Positions 30,720 through 41,727 of a DNA stretch of 64,000 bases are shown one piece after another (the stretch's first letter is position 1; every line of letters starts with the position of its first letter). Under the pieces are notes generated by a model. It did no database searches, was not told the origin of the DNA, and saw only the letters and a program-made list of their open reading frames with translations. A program made the position numbers and the translations under genes. Source of the DNA: Vanilla planifolia (lineage: Eukaryota > Streptophyta > Magnoliopsida > Asparagales > Orchidaceae); NCBI GenBank assembly GCA_023846275.1, contig JAIUJO010000082.1:1306266-1370265 (forward strand), written 5' to 3'.

Positions 30720-31300
30720 ACATGGAGAAATACTTCATCTATTCATGTGCTGGATGCATAGAAAGTGATCATTTTTTCCATGTATCTAATCGGAGATGTG
30801 AAAGTATGATGAAAAATGTAGAGTGTTGATGATGCAAATGATGGAAGGAAGAAAATTTATATATAACAAAAATTCAAAAGAGAAATAAAAGATAAATTTC
30901 TCCCTTACAACATTTTGTGGATGGCTTGTGATGCCTTCAAAAGGTTAAAGCAAAGTGGATTCATGAAAGATTATGTATAGAAATTTAGTTCTTTGATTCT
31001 AGATATTCAAATTATATCTAAGAAAGATAAGCTTTTGAACTTCTTGTATTGGCTACATCTATGGATACAATTGGAACCTTTTTTGGTAAAATGAAAAAGG
31101 CTTATCAAGCATAATCGTTATTATCGATGCACTTGTAGAATAAGAGTCTCCAAAGTTCTAGATGCCCTTCAAAATCTAAAGGAAATGACAAGGAAAGAAA
31201 GGAGAGAAGAAGTGGGATGCCAAGAAGTTTGGTAGGCACGAGAAAAATGAAGGAAATGAAAGCAAAAGTTGTCTTGTTTCCAAGGTACAAATAACTCTAA
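30720..31300 (+). pseudogene. gypsy gag remnant
   Basis: In a frame starting near 30908 the translation NILWMACDAFKRLKQSG, then FMKDYV(stop)KFSSLILDI and KKDKLLNFLYWLHLW matches the retrotransposon gag core (F..LKQ.GS..DYV.EF..L.L.I.D.SE.D.LF.FL.GL..W). One stop interrupts YVxEF at about 30980. Upstream, a weak SF(stop)NMEKYFIYS near 30710-30750 could be the start of the gag capsid domain. After 31130 the frame becomes basic (KEMTRKERREE), like the linker before the zinc knuckle. In an active element the protein would package RNA in virus-like particles in the cytoplasm; this copy cannot. Confidence 0.75.
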
Positions 31301-31310
31301 TAATCAACAA

Positions 31311-31377
31311 GGTTGCTTCTTGTGAAATGAACCTCATCATGCTTAAGATTGTCCTAAGAGAGAGAAGCTTAATGCTC
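31311..31377 (+). pseudogene. gag CCHC zinc knuckle remnant
   Basis: The frame reads GCFL(stop)NEPHHA(stop)DCPKREKLNAL. This fits CX2CX4HX4C followed by PKREKL, as in plant gypsy gag proteins. The second cysteine codon is now TGA and a TAA lies between His and the last Cys. The knuckle would bind the element's RNA. It sits between the gag core and the protease, as expected. Confidence 0.8.
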
Positions 31378-31479
31378 TTATGGTTGTGAAAACCAATAAG
31401 GAATTTGATCGAGAAGTTGTTGTACTTGTTAATCTTTTGTAAATGCTCGATCCCTTAATGGTTGGTTTAATCAACTATT

Positions 31480-31870
31480 AAACACAATGAGCAATGATAT
31501 GATAGTTACACACTCTATGTTGATGCACATCTTGGTGAAAGCAAATGGACAAGAAATTATGGCTATGGTTGACATGGGTGTGACACATACATTTGTGGAT
31601 ACTATGCTTGTTTAGAAATATAGATTGCAAGTGAGAAAGCTATCTAATTTTTGAAAAATAATGAATGTGAAGGTTTAAGTTGTTGTATAAATGGCCCATG
31701 GTGAACCTTTAACTTTGGAAAGTTAAACATGAAAGATCAACTTGTTGGTAATTCCTTTGGATAGTTTTGATTTTATTCCTGGGGTCAACTTTCATAGGAA
31801 GTTTAAGATAGCCCAGCTGCCACACCTTGACGATATCATGGTGATGTAAGAAGACACTCCTTTTCATTCA
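31480..31870 (+). pseudogene. gypsy aspartic protease remnant
   Basis: Translation near 31540-31610 gives KANGQEIMAMVDMGVTHTFV, matching the retropepsin pattern ...VDTGATHTFV. The catalytic Asp is kept but the flap-proximal Thr of D-T-G is Met (ACR to ATG, one C-to-T step). Further on, INLLVIPLDSFDFIPGVNF and PHLDDIMVM(stop)EDTPFH match the part after the protease core (VPLDDFDVILGMDFL). At least two stops interrupt it. Confidence 0.8.
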
Positions 31871-32029
31871 TTACTGCTATCCTTATGGGAAGAAGATAAT
31901 TGAAATGAAGAATAAGCTAGAATGTATTTTAACAATGAGATTGGAAAAGGATTGAAATAAAGTGAGGACAAACACTTTGCTACATTGATTAAGATTAAGA
32001 AGGATTAAGTCATTATGCACTTGATGTAG

Positions 32030-32760
32030 TTATAGAAGTTATCAAAGAATTTGAATATGTCATGCTTCTGATATTGCTTAAAAAGCTGCCTCCAAAAAGG
32101 GAGATTAATCATAAAATCAAGCTGCTACCTAGTGTTGTTCCTCTTACCTATCTCCTATATTATGCGACACCATTAGAGTTGACAAAATTGCTCAAATAAT
32201 TGAATAAGTTGTTGGATGCTAGCTTCATTCAATCATCTAAAGATTTATTTGGTGCCCTAGTGTTATTTCAAAAAAGCATGATGGTTCCTTGTGAATGTGC
32301 ATAAACTATCTTGTATTGAAGAAAGTGATAATGAAAAACAAGTGCCAAGCTCCTTTAGTGCAAGATTTGTTGGATCAATTATATAAGGTAATAGGATTCA
32401 GTAAGCTAAACCTACGATCAAGATATCAGCAAGTCAAAGTTGTGGCTAAAGATAAAGCAAAGATTACTTATGTGGCTTAATAAGTATCTTTTGGGCTTTT
32501 AGTCATGCCTTTTGGCTTAACAAATGTACATGCTATATTCTAAAATTTAATGAACAATATTCTTTATGAGTATCTTGATGAGTTTATTGTGGTATATCTT
32601 CATGGTATTATTATCTACAATAATTCTCCTGAATAACATTTTGTACAATTGTAAAAAATGTTGTCTAAATTAAAAGAATTTCAACTTTATGCAAATATGG
32701 AGAAATGTAAATTTGCTAAGGAAGATATCATGTTTCACTATAATTCAATAATAAGTTAAT
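32030..32760 (+). pseudogene. gypsy reverse transcriptase remnant
   Basis: Pieces in order are: LLKKLPPKREINHKIKLLP; LNKLLDASFIQSSKDLFGA; VLFQKS; CINYLVLKKVIMKNK; DLLDQLYKVIGFSKLNLRS; LVMPFGLTNVHAIF; EYLDEFIVVYLHGIIIYNNS; ANMEKCKFAKEDIMF. These are RT domains 1-7 of a Ty3/gypsy polymerase. The catalytic YxDD box, here expected as YLDD, reads YLHG at about 32592-32606, so both aspartates are lost. Frame changes occur near 32275 and stops near 32478 and 32635. The longest open piece is 32295-32480. The sequence breaks off at about 32755 before RNase H. Confidence 0.9.
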
Positions 32761-33744
32761 TTGACATGAAACAATAGTTGTTGGAATAATATGGATATGC
32801 TCTCACAAAATAAATAATTTTTTTTATATTTTGAAATATTTATCTCCTTAAAATTTTTGAATTTTTTCCTTCTCAAATAATTTACCTTATTTCTTCAAAT
32901 TTTTCTCATCAAATTTAGTTATATAAATATTTGACATTAAATCAGCTCTCTTATAAGCATGACATGGTTTCAATTTGGCACGATTATATTGTCTCAATTT
33001 ATCTTATTACACCTTTAATATATATATATATATATATATAGTTAATATTATAGCTATAATTTATTATGTTGTTTCTTATAATTCATTATAATTCCAAACG
33101 ACATCAAATCATGAAGAAACAAACTTTTTCGACTCATCAAGATGTACTTTATTTTATTATATTGTTATTTTAATAATTTTAAATATTTTTTAGGTTTTCA
33201 CCTAATATATTAGGCATTGTACTCTCACCTAATTTCAAGTTTGAGTATTTTTATTTTTATCTCTTTAGTAACTTAGAATATAACTATCTTGAAATATTTT
33301 TCTCATTTTTTAACATTTTTTTCTTCAATTTGATAATATTATATTGCATCTAATTTCTTCTTTAATATGTATTTATTAATATTAAAATATTAATTTATTA
33401 TTATTAATGCTTATTTATTATGTTATTTTAAAGTAATTAAAAATGATGTCTGACCTAAATGCTTCACCTACTCTATCTATTTAAAAAATAATTCTAATAT
33501 TTAGAATATTTTATTTTTTGTTGTTTTAAAAAACCTTACAAGACATTTTAATTACTACATGGTTTCATGATCAAGAATATTTCATTCAATCTCTTTATTA
33601 TTTTGGAGAGTAACTTTGTTGTATCATTTATCTCTTTTTCTTCAAATATTTTTCATCAATTTTGTTTGGTTATTATGTAACTCTAAATCCTTCTCATTTG
33701 ATCTTTAAATATTTTTATTTGGTTATATTCAATGATTCAATTTA
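32761..33744 (+). repeat. Satellite copies, forward orientation
   Basis: About two and a half monomers of the same satellite as at 5-22 kb follow the broken RT directly. Blocks seen are 'ttaccttatttcttcaaat', 'gcatgacatggtttcaattt', 'ctcaatttatcttattaca' and 'gactcatcaagatg'. A (TA) run at about 33018-33041 occupies the same monomer position as the large microsatellite at 10.5 kb. No gene is present. Confidence 0.75.
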
Positions 33745-35583
33745 ACTTTTTTAGCTTTGTTATATATTTACTTAATATTAGAAGAATACTTCATTATTAT
33801 TTGTGATTATTTAAGTTGGTAATTTACTATAATTCGAAACAAGGGGATCGAGATGAAACAAATGTGGTTGTAATCATCTCCATGGGCTTTAACTATTTAA
33901 ATAATTTTTTATAATTTTAAATATTATTTTCTATGTGTTTGGCATTCTATCATAAACATTTTGATTCATACCTAATTTGATTATTCAGGATATTATACTC
34001 ATTTATCTTAGTGCCATAGAATACAACTTTCACATATAATTTATCGTATTTCTTTTAATTTTTTAATTGATTTGGATATATTACTATTTAAATCTTTATT
34101 GCTTTGCATGTGATTTTTGCATCACTTTAATCTAGTTGTATTACATCGACTGAATTTACCTCACTTATGCTTTAATAAATATTTATTTAATTTTTAAATA
34201 ATAATCTTTTTTTATACATTTAAATATTAATAATAGTAAAGGACTATTTTAATATTAAATCATATGCAAATGATAATATGCTATGCTAATGCTCATATCA
34301 TGATGTCATTACGTAATGATAGATTGGAGTTTAGTAAAGCAACTCTCTTATATCATAATTAATTAGTTAACGTTTCTAATGGTTTTGAGATATCGCTTCC
34401 ACAGACACTCCTTTTCCTTTATCTTCTCTTCTCATTTTTTTATACAATTCATGTCATCACTGCCACTTTTTATAAAAAAAGCACTTACAAAAACTATTTC
34501 AAATAGTCTTTAAACAAGATTGTATACTTTAACATTTTTGGCTTCATATCATATGCTATGATCTCTATATCACATCGTATGATCCATGGCATACATAGGC
34601 CAAATTATTGATTATATGGGAAATTTCTATTAGATCTTCTTCTAAACCCATCATATTCATCTGATCAGCTCATCATACTTGTACAATGCTAACGATCACT
34701 TGTCAAAGAAAAGATTAAATACAACAATTGTTGCTATGTCTTTCCTAAATCAATTGTATTGTCTAGTTAATTTAGTGCACTAGAACAATGATCAACTAAC
34801 TGAGCCATTTACACAAAGCCAAAGCCCCATCACTGGTCATGTTTTATAGATTGTACCAAATGATTTGGTTGATTGTTTAGTTGAATCATAACATCTTAAA
34901 AAATAACAAGCTCAACAATAAATCCACCAAAATCACACAAGATCCACTTCCAAAACACCCCAAATAACAAATATATGATTTATGAAGATGAACTCAATTA
35001 GGAACTTACCTTAAGGTGTTATTCCAATAAAGTGAGGTCAAAAATTTTGTTTCTTCATTTTGCTTTTTTTTTCTTTTTTGCTATGTTTTATTTGAGTTCC
35101 TACAAGATCTCAAGCCAAATCTCCTTTAACACTATCCCAAAGCTCTTTCTCTTCATGCTTCATTTATGCACTACTGAACTTTGCCAAAATTCTTGAGACA
35201 AGAGAGAGCATTCTATTACTTAAAAAAAGGATTATTTTATTATTTAATATAAATTTTTTGTATTTTTAATATTTTTTAATTTTAAATAGTTTTTGGAAAA
35301 TATAAACCATATACATACAGATTTCTCTAATTGAAACCTTCATGATAATGTACTTAGATTTGGTATTCTGTCATTACTATCTAGCATGCTTTTTAAAAAG
35401 CTTATTAGTCAATAAATTCTCAAGTTTCAAATATGAAATACGCAAATTAAATAATTTAAATTTATTTAGAAGCCATTTTTAAGTAAATAAAAAAGACTAT
35501 TACATATACAGTTTGTTATCAAAAAGAGTGATTGTATAAGCTTTTGTCATAACTCCTAATTAGTTGTAGAGAAGAAAAGAAAA
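33745..35583 (+). repeat. 1.85-kb direct repeat, copy B (possible 3' LTR)
   Basis: This is the second copy of the segment at 28790-30645, collinear with it over its whole length and ending with the same 'gtagagaagaaaagaaa'. By eye most positions agree, with scattered substitutions and small indels, so the duplication is not recent. Copy B differs from A by, for example, loss of a few bases near 34440 (atacaattcatgtcatc). Sequence diverges immediately after 35583. Upstream there is no purine-rich polypurine tract, only satellite, which weakens the LTR reading. Confidence 0.75.
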
Positions 35584-38200
35584 TGAATTAAAGGATCAAT
35601 ATGGGAAAAATCTAATAAAAAGAAACAAGGTATTTTTTCCCCATGATTGACAATTGATTTTGAAGAGATCTTGTTAAGACCTAAGCAGAAAGTACAAGTT
35701 TTTTCATTTAAGCTGTAAATGTTTCCTTTTTTCTTGCTAATTGGAGTCATGTATGAAAGATTTGTAAAGAGAACTAAGACTTTTGTGCATGAAATCATAA
35801 CTGCAGAAGGGAATTTCATGATTTAAAGAAAATACAAGAAATAAACAAAATCTTCGTTATATATTCAATGGGACCATCAAATAAACCAAAAAAAGATTGA
35901 ATGATCTAATGAAAAATATCAAACAATCTAATAATTTATTCAACATTTGTGGTGTGAGTCTTAATCAAATGCTCAATAGACAATCCAATGATCTTTTAAT
36001 GAGCATTTGATGATCTTACATGCAGATTGGATAGTATGACTTCGACATATGAGGAGTTAACACAAGTCAAATAAAGAAGTTGGAAAAATCTATCATCCAT
36101 TAGACATACATTGAACAATTAAATGAATTAAATCAAATGATCTAATAGGTGTTAGATGATCCAATCAAACAAGTAGACTTGAATATGATGGATCTATTAG
36201 GACTCAAATTATGGAATTAATTGTAGTAATATAACATTTTAATAGTATGAGTATTATTTAATAAATTTTTATTATGATTAATCTCATTATCTACAATATT
36301 AATTAATTAATTGCATTTATTGGATGGTGAAATAGAGATTAAAGAGAAAGGAGATAGATTATTTTCATTAAAAGTCAAAAACTATATTAAAAAATAATTT
36401 TATAAAGTTTATAACTTTAAGTGATTTATTACAACTTTATAAAACATTATAAATTTTTAGAAGATGGGATACGAGTCCTACGGAGGAAGAAGAATATTAA
36501 AAAAGGAATATCAAATTTTTAAGACTTTAATATTGTAATATCATAAAATTTGGAATTAAATTGGTCATAAAACAAAAGAATAATATTATAGAAAAATATT
36601 TCTTTAAATATTTTTGGGAGAAAAGTATTAAAATAAATGATGATCTTAAAAAAATAAAAAATATATAAAATGATACAATTTTTAGAAAAGAAATTATTTT
36701 TTATGAAAAAGTTATTTAAATATTTAAAAATATTAAAAAAATCATAAAATTTTTTTGTAGTATATTTTTATGAGTTTACAATTTTTTAAATAAATTTTGA
36801 CATCATTTGTATCAAAAGATTTAAGAAAACTAGATTTTGTTTAAAAATTTGATTCAAATAAATTATTTTCCCAATTCTAAAAATCCAATTTATTCTAAAA
36901 TTAATTAGTGACCAAATACATGTGAAATTGCCACTAGTGGCTATGAATATGTTAAGAAACTTTAAAGAAATGTTGAGTATAATATAATCTTCATTTTGTT
37001 GAAGTTTAGCGTATTTAAGTGGAGTAAATGGACAATTTTGTAAATTTAGAAAATCATAGACATAAAATGATTTTGATGGCAAATGGTCCAAATAAAAACT
37101 TCAAAATATTAGATTTTATTATGAAAGTATGTTTTAAACATTGCAATAAAGAATTAAAAAGTATTGTTCTCTATTATGTGAGAATTTAAGCAAACTATGT
37201 CGACAAACTTTTGTGAAATCCCAAAAATTGGGGCTTTTCCAAATTGGGTAATTTGGCATGTGGAGCCAAAGTGGGAAGGAAGGTGACAACTTTAAATTTC
37301 AAGTTTGGTGACTGAATTTTTTTGTACATATGCTTAGCGGATGATGAAAATATAAATTAGTAGCCTTTAACATCTAAACTAGATTAAATTATAAACCTAT
37401 ATTTTGGCAACTTTAACATTTGGATGTAGCTATTAAGTTATATAATATATATTGCTCTAGTATTTAATTTCTTGCATATTTTTTTATATGACATGACATG
37501 TTTGGCATGCAAAAATATTCATTTAAGCATTGTCATATAAGATGGGAAAATTTTCATAATAATTTCAATAACTATTTTAATAAAAAATTTTAAACGTATA
37601 AAGATAATTATAAGAATAAGTTTACTAACATCATTAAAAAATGGAAGGGATCTCTATGTTGATAATCTATGCATTTTTTATATCAAATGGACTCCAAAAT
37701 GATTTTAGACAAAATTTAATATAAGTTACTTATTCAACTCTTCATTTCTTTTGTTTATTTTGATTTTTTAAATCTTTTTTGATATTTTAAATAATATATA
37801 TTTCTAAAACACTCATTAAAATCAAATCATATTGTTAAATTCGAAACAATATTTCAAGTATAATCCAAAATATTTTTCAAAAGTTGAACTGATATTAAAA
37901 GTTATGATCTTACATCAACTTAACTTTATATGAAAGGAATCTCCTTAAGAGATCAAAATCCTTGTGATATATTATTGACATCTCAAAGTATAATATATAT
38001 CACTTAACTTCTTTTTAAATTGAAGAAATAAATTTAAAAAATATTATTTTATTTCAGGTATTATAAAATTTTGATAGGTCTTGATTAACATCAACAATTA
38101 TAATATCTTGGATTTCTTCATCTTTTCATATTTATAGAGCTCAAATTTGAGCACTAAATCAAGTCTTGACAACTCAAAAATGAACTAGCCATTTTGTAAT
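35584..38200. other. AT-rich intergenic DNA, no gene recognised
   Basis: No coding domain, RNA gene or clear repeat is seen. The longest minus-strand open stretches (35556-35819 and 36786-37091) lack recognisable motifs. Around 35880-36180 the words 'gatctaat' and 'gatgatc' recur irregularly. Confidence 0.4.
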
Positions 38201-38900
38201 GGACACATACAAGTCACTGTTCGATTTGTTTCTTGAAATGGACATTTTTGAATGAATTTTTATTTTACCGTTCGAGAACAATCATGGTCGTTGGATCTAG
38301 GTATCCTTGATCTGGGCCATTGGATCAAGCATATGTTGTTTTGTATGTACTAGTATAATGTGTCTAGAAGTTAATTGAATTAAAATGTTTACCGCATTGC
38401 TTACTCTTCTTGATGCACGCAAATCTGCTCAGGTATGATTCTCCTATACTTCCTGTATTTCACCTTGATTAATCTTAGCCGTTAGATCGCGCTTGCCAGT
38501 GCACCATCATTAACAATCGGATTGGGACTTTAGTCCCACATTGTCCAACTAATTTTACCATTATGCTCTATGAACAATTCGGTTCGCATGGCTCTCGAGC
38601 CATTTGGAGTCAGCTCTTCCCTTCCTCACTCAAGACACTTGGTCCTGGTTGACTTGATCTCGGACCGTTCTGTTTAGCTTTCCCTGTTGATTGATTTTGC
38701 CCTGTTTCGTTCAGTGTTTCTGGCGGCCTTCTTCCTTCTCCTTCAGCCTACACTCGCCCGTTCTAGTTCAATTTAACAATTTTAAATTCATTACATTTTT
38801 TTTTAAAAAATTCCTAAATTCTTGGATGGGCTAGTGGTCGGGTTGGGTCGACTCGCCCAATGCTGCAATGAAAAATCTCAAGACTAACATTTTTTATATT
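38201..38900. other. GC-richer island of unknown origin
   Basis: Within very AT-rich flanks, roughly 38210-38780 is clearly richer in G and C and in CG dinucleotides (for example 'gttagatcgcgcttgcc' and 'tggctctcgagccattt'). Two related phrases, 'gtcgttggatctaggtatcc' and 'agccgttagatcgcg', lie about 190 bases apart. No long open frame, tRNA-like fold or splice-bounded exon was found. It could be a transposon end, an LTR or a dead promoter/first exon. Confidence 0.35.
38534..38544 (+). promoter_or_regulatory. USE-like element (weak)
   Basis: GTCCCACATTG matches ten of eleven positions of the plant small-RNA upstream sequence element RTCCCACATCG. It is embedded in the palindrome gggactttagtccc. 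No TATA box is found at the spacing plant snRNA genes need, and no known RNA follows, so it is probably a chance or decayed copy. Confidence 0.2.
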
Positions 38901-39790
38901 GTTTTGTGAGAATTTTTGTGCCAAAATTTTTAATATAAACGTACCAAAATAGTTTTATGTTATGATAGTTTAAAAGTTTCCTAAATGACTTTGAAAGGAA
39001 ATTAATGAAAAATAATTCCTAAATAATTTTAAAATATCAAATACCAATGTCTATACTTTTTATCGATAATGCTTGGCCCAAAAATTAAAATTCAACAATT
39101 ATTAAATTTATAACATTTTCAAATATTAATACTACTAGTGTGTCACATCATTTAAAATTTGGACATATCAAAGTTAAGAATAATAGAGACAAATTCAAGT
39201 ATAAAAATTTTAGTGCATGTCTTCAATTTTCTTGAGAGCCTTGAAGACCATTATTTTAGACATTTAAAGTTCATGGCTTGACTTAATTGAATATTAATAA
39301 TTTCACTTAAAGCAAGCCCATATGAGATATAAATATTTATGCTTAACTCACAAAACACAAGGGTGTAATAGAAATATTAGAGAACATTGATACTCAAAAA
39401 GTTATTATGCTTAGTTGAAAAATCATCATTATATAAGATATTATTTATTGTAGTATAAACGTTACACTCAAATTAGGCTAAAGTGTAGTGTAACTTTTCA
39501 TGAGAATAATGGAAAAAGAGCAATGATGAATGGACCATCACTATCATAGACAAGTATGGTCGATGAAATAAACCATGATGTCACAATTTATCTTGATTCA
39601 AATATTAATATAATGCTTTTCTACATATTTATTATCCTATATATTAATTTTTTAAAAATTTACTCCAAAATAATGAGACAAAATCCTAATATCATATTAA
39701 AAAATAATATTAAGTTAAAGATAAAATTTGTCTAGACTAATAACAAAATTTTAAATATTGTTTCTATTTTTCTCAATCTCTAATTGTTAA

Positions 39791-39863
<73 letters not shown>

Positions 39864-40100
39864 TTATTTATCTAATTTTTATTTATTTATATAAAACCGT
39901 TTTTTTATATTCTTTTTTGAATGCTTTATTTTATAATCTCTCATTTTCGAATTTAAGCTAAAAAAATTAATGCAATCATTTTTTTTTTGTTGGGTTTTTA
40001 AATGTTATTTCTGTTTGTTTTCGTTTTTTGCTGAATAATATTTATTTGAAAGAAAATACATATAGCTACTTCGTTCGTCATGTAATTATTAACAAGTATG
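38901..40100. other. AT-rich spacer with a microsatellite
   Basis: No gene is recognised. The only marked feature is the (TA) tract at 39793-39859. Confidence 0.4.
39793..39859. repeat. (TA)n microsatellite
   Basis: About 33 uninterrupted TA dinucleotides, followed by a few 'ttta' units (tttatttattta). It is not inside the satellite. Confidence 0.95.
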
Positions 40101-40387
40101 TTTGTGTCATTTCGGAATCTCTAGCATGCTCGTTTCAATAAGTCACAAATCCCGAAGCTCGCCCTTTCGCTCATGCACACAAGGGAAGAGCAAAAGTATC
40201 ATCGTTCTCGAGGCCAAACAATTCCTCGGAAAGATAACGAAAAGGTTTTTTCTTCTTCTTTGGTTTGTAATTTGTTTGACCCATGCTTTCTGTCTTTTGT
40301 TCCTCATCCAACCGTTGCACCTCATTAGGGTTCCACTTTAGCCCTACCTCTATGTACCACCATTGAATCATTTTTCTCTCATTGACG

Positions 40388-41727
40388 ATGGACACGAGGA
40401 ACCAGAACAAACCCTACTAACTGCTACGCATAATGTTTCTCGAAGCCTCTCAAATGTAAGTTTTACTTCTCGCCACATTCAATTTCAATCCATTCTGTGG
40501 CTATTGTTCTCCTTGGCTTGGAATTCTTACGTGTAGATCGATTTGTAGAAGAGCGAGAACTTGGATGAATCGTAGTTAAATAAGCGGTTGAAGATTGGAG
40601 GAGGGAATATGGTAGGAAAGGCAAACTTTGCACGTTGTCGCCTACCTCTATCGAGTATGAATACAATATCTGGGGATAATGGAGGTGTTCTCGATACTGC
40701 CAGCTCTAATGGAGATTGTGATGGTGCTGGGGTTGTGTTTAACTCAAGGGAGGATGTAGCAAAGTTACTGTCTGAGAAATCAAAGCCTAGAATCAAAGTA
40801 GATGTCCAGGCAACTAGGCTTCCTAATCTTTCTGTCACAATAACAATCTGTCTCTTTTTTTTCTTTAGTAATTGTGTTTATTCTTTTTTTTATAGTTTTA
40901 TTTTTGTAGGGAAGGATGAATAATATGAGAAACTACATCAAGAGGTTAAAGTCCTGCATTAGTTGGTACATTGATTTGGAAGATTGTGATCTTGTGATAC
41001 AAGATAAGCTCAAAAGTTTGTTGGAGTCAGAAAAGAGAAAGCATTCTGAAATTGGTGAATGTTTTCAATTTACATTTTCTCACGATGATGAATTTTTTTT
41101 ACTATTAAACTTTGGAAAATTTCATTTCTTTTCAGAATCCCAAATGAATTCCAAAATAGAAGAATTTACTTTGCTGATTGAGGAATACCAGACAATGAAG
41201 GTGTCCTAAGAGAAGAATTTTAAGAGAGAGGAGTCTAACAATTTGGTAACTTCTAAAAATTAAATATAGTTTCTTTATTGAATTATATATAACGACAATA
41301 GTCATGAAACATATCAGGTTGCCATTAAAGCTCAGGGGAAAGAAGCTGAAGCAAGGGCTGCTTCTGAAAATTTACGTTATCATCTCGTGGAAGATCTTGG
41401 GAAAGCTACACAAGAAATAAATAATCTTAATAGTCAAGTAGAGCAACATGCATTGTTGAACTTAATTGATAGAAATATTTATATATTTGTTTTTTTGATA
41501 TATTCTGTATTTTGTTGCTGCATAGATAAAAATGATTCAAGGGACAAACAAACTACTACAAGAGTATAACAATAGCTTGCAACAGTATAACCTTCCGCTT
41601 CAGGCTAATGCTGTCAAGAATGGTGATACTATATCAAAGTTGCAGAAGGAGAAAAATGCATTGGTGGAGATTATTACTAGACTAGCCAATTAGGCTAGCT
41701 TGCTTAGAAATCAACTTGAGAATATGG
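40388..41727 (+). pseudogene. ATK1-like: KIN-14 pseudogene: N-terminus and first coiled-coil exons
   Basis: The start ATG at 40388 gives MDTRNQNKPY then a stop, matching the ATK N-terminus (M.SRNQN.PP). A GT donor follows at 40456. The next exon contains REDVAKLLSEKSK before 40809, where the donor is GC not GT. The exon from 40910 reads MNNMRNYIKRLKSCISWY, matching the conserved IKRLK.C..WY segment, then a Lys/Glu-rich coiled coil (DKLKSLLESEKRKHSE). Three further exons (from 41136, 41318 and 41526) keep family words such as [14 protein letters not shown]. Stops at 41207 (VS(stop)EK) and 41691 (LAN(stop)AS) break it. Choosing 40388 over the later ATG at 40609 rests on the N-terminal match. 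Confidence 0.85.

Larger units (their letters stand above)
30646..32760 (+). mobile_element. Decayed Ty3/gypsy (Tekay/Del-like) gag-PR-RT segment
   Basis: Fragments of gag, a zinc knuckle, aspartic protease and reverse transcriptase follow one another on the plus strand in the order expected of a chromovirus-type Ty3/gypsy element. Similarity is closest, by recollection of the family, to the Tekay/Del lineage (LLDAGFIQPSK, VLFQKKHDG and MPFGLTNA-type motifs). Each part has stops and frame changes. RNase H, integrase and chromodomain are absent: the RT ends near 32755 and satellite sequence follows at once. The element is therefore a truncated, inactive copy. Confidence 0.85.

Noticed and set aside
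38534..38640. Small nuclear RNA gene downstream of the USE-like word
   Set aside because: No TATA box at the required spacing, and the following sequence matches no U-RNA or 7SL start that I know.
38570..38650. tRNA gene suggested by 'ggttcgcatggc'
   Set aside because: No cloverleaf, acceptor stem or A box could be formed around it.
40102..40341. Open frames upstream of the kinesin as a separate small gene
   Set aside because: Overlapping frames on both strands without motifs. The region is better explained as the 5' flank/leader of the kinesin pseudogene.
40609..40923. ATG at 40609 as the kinesin start with a continuous frame to 40923
   Set aside because: The upstream exon at 40388 matches the ATK N-terminus, and the frame after 40809 reads through an intron.
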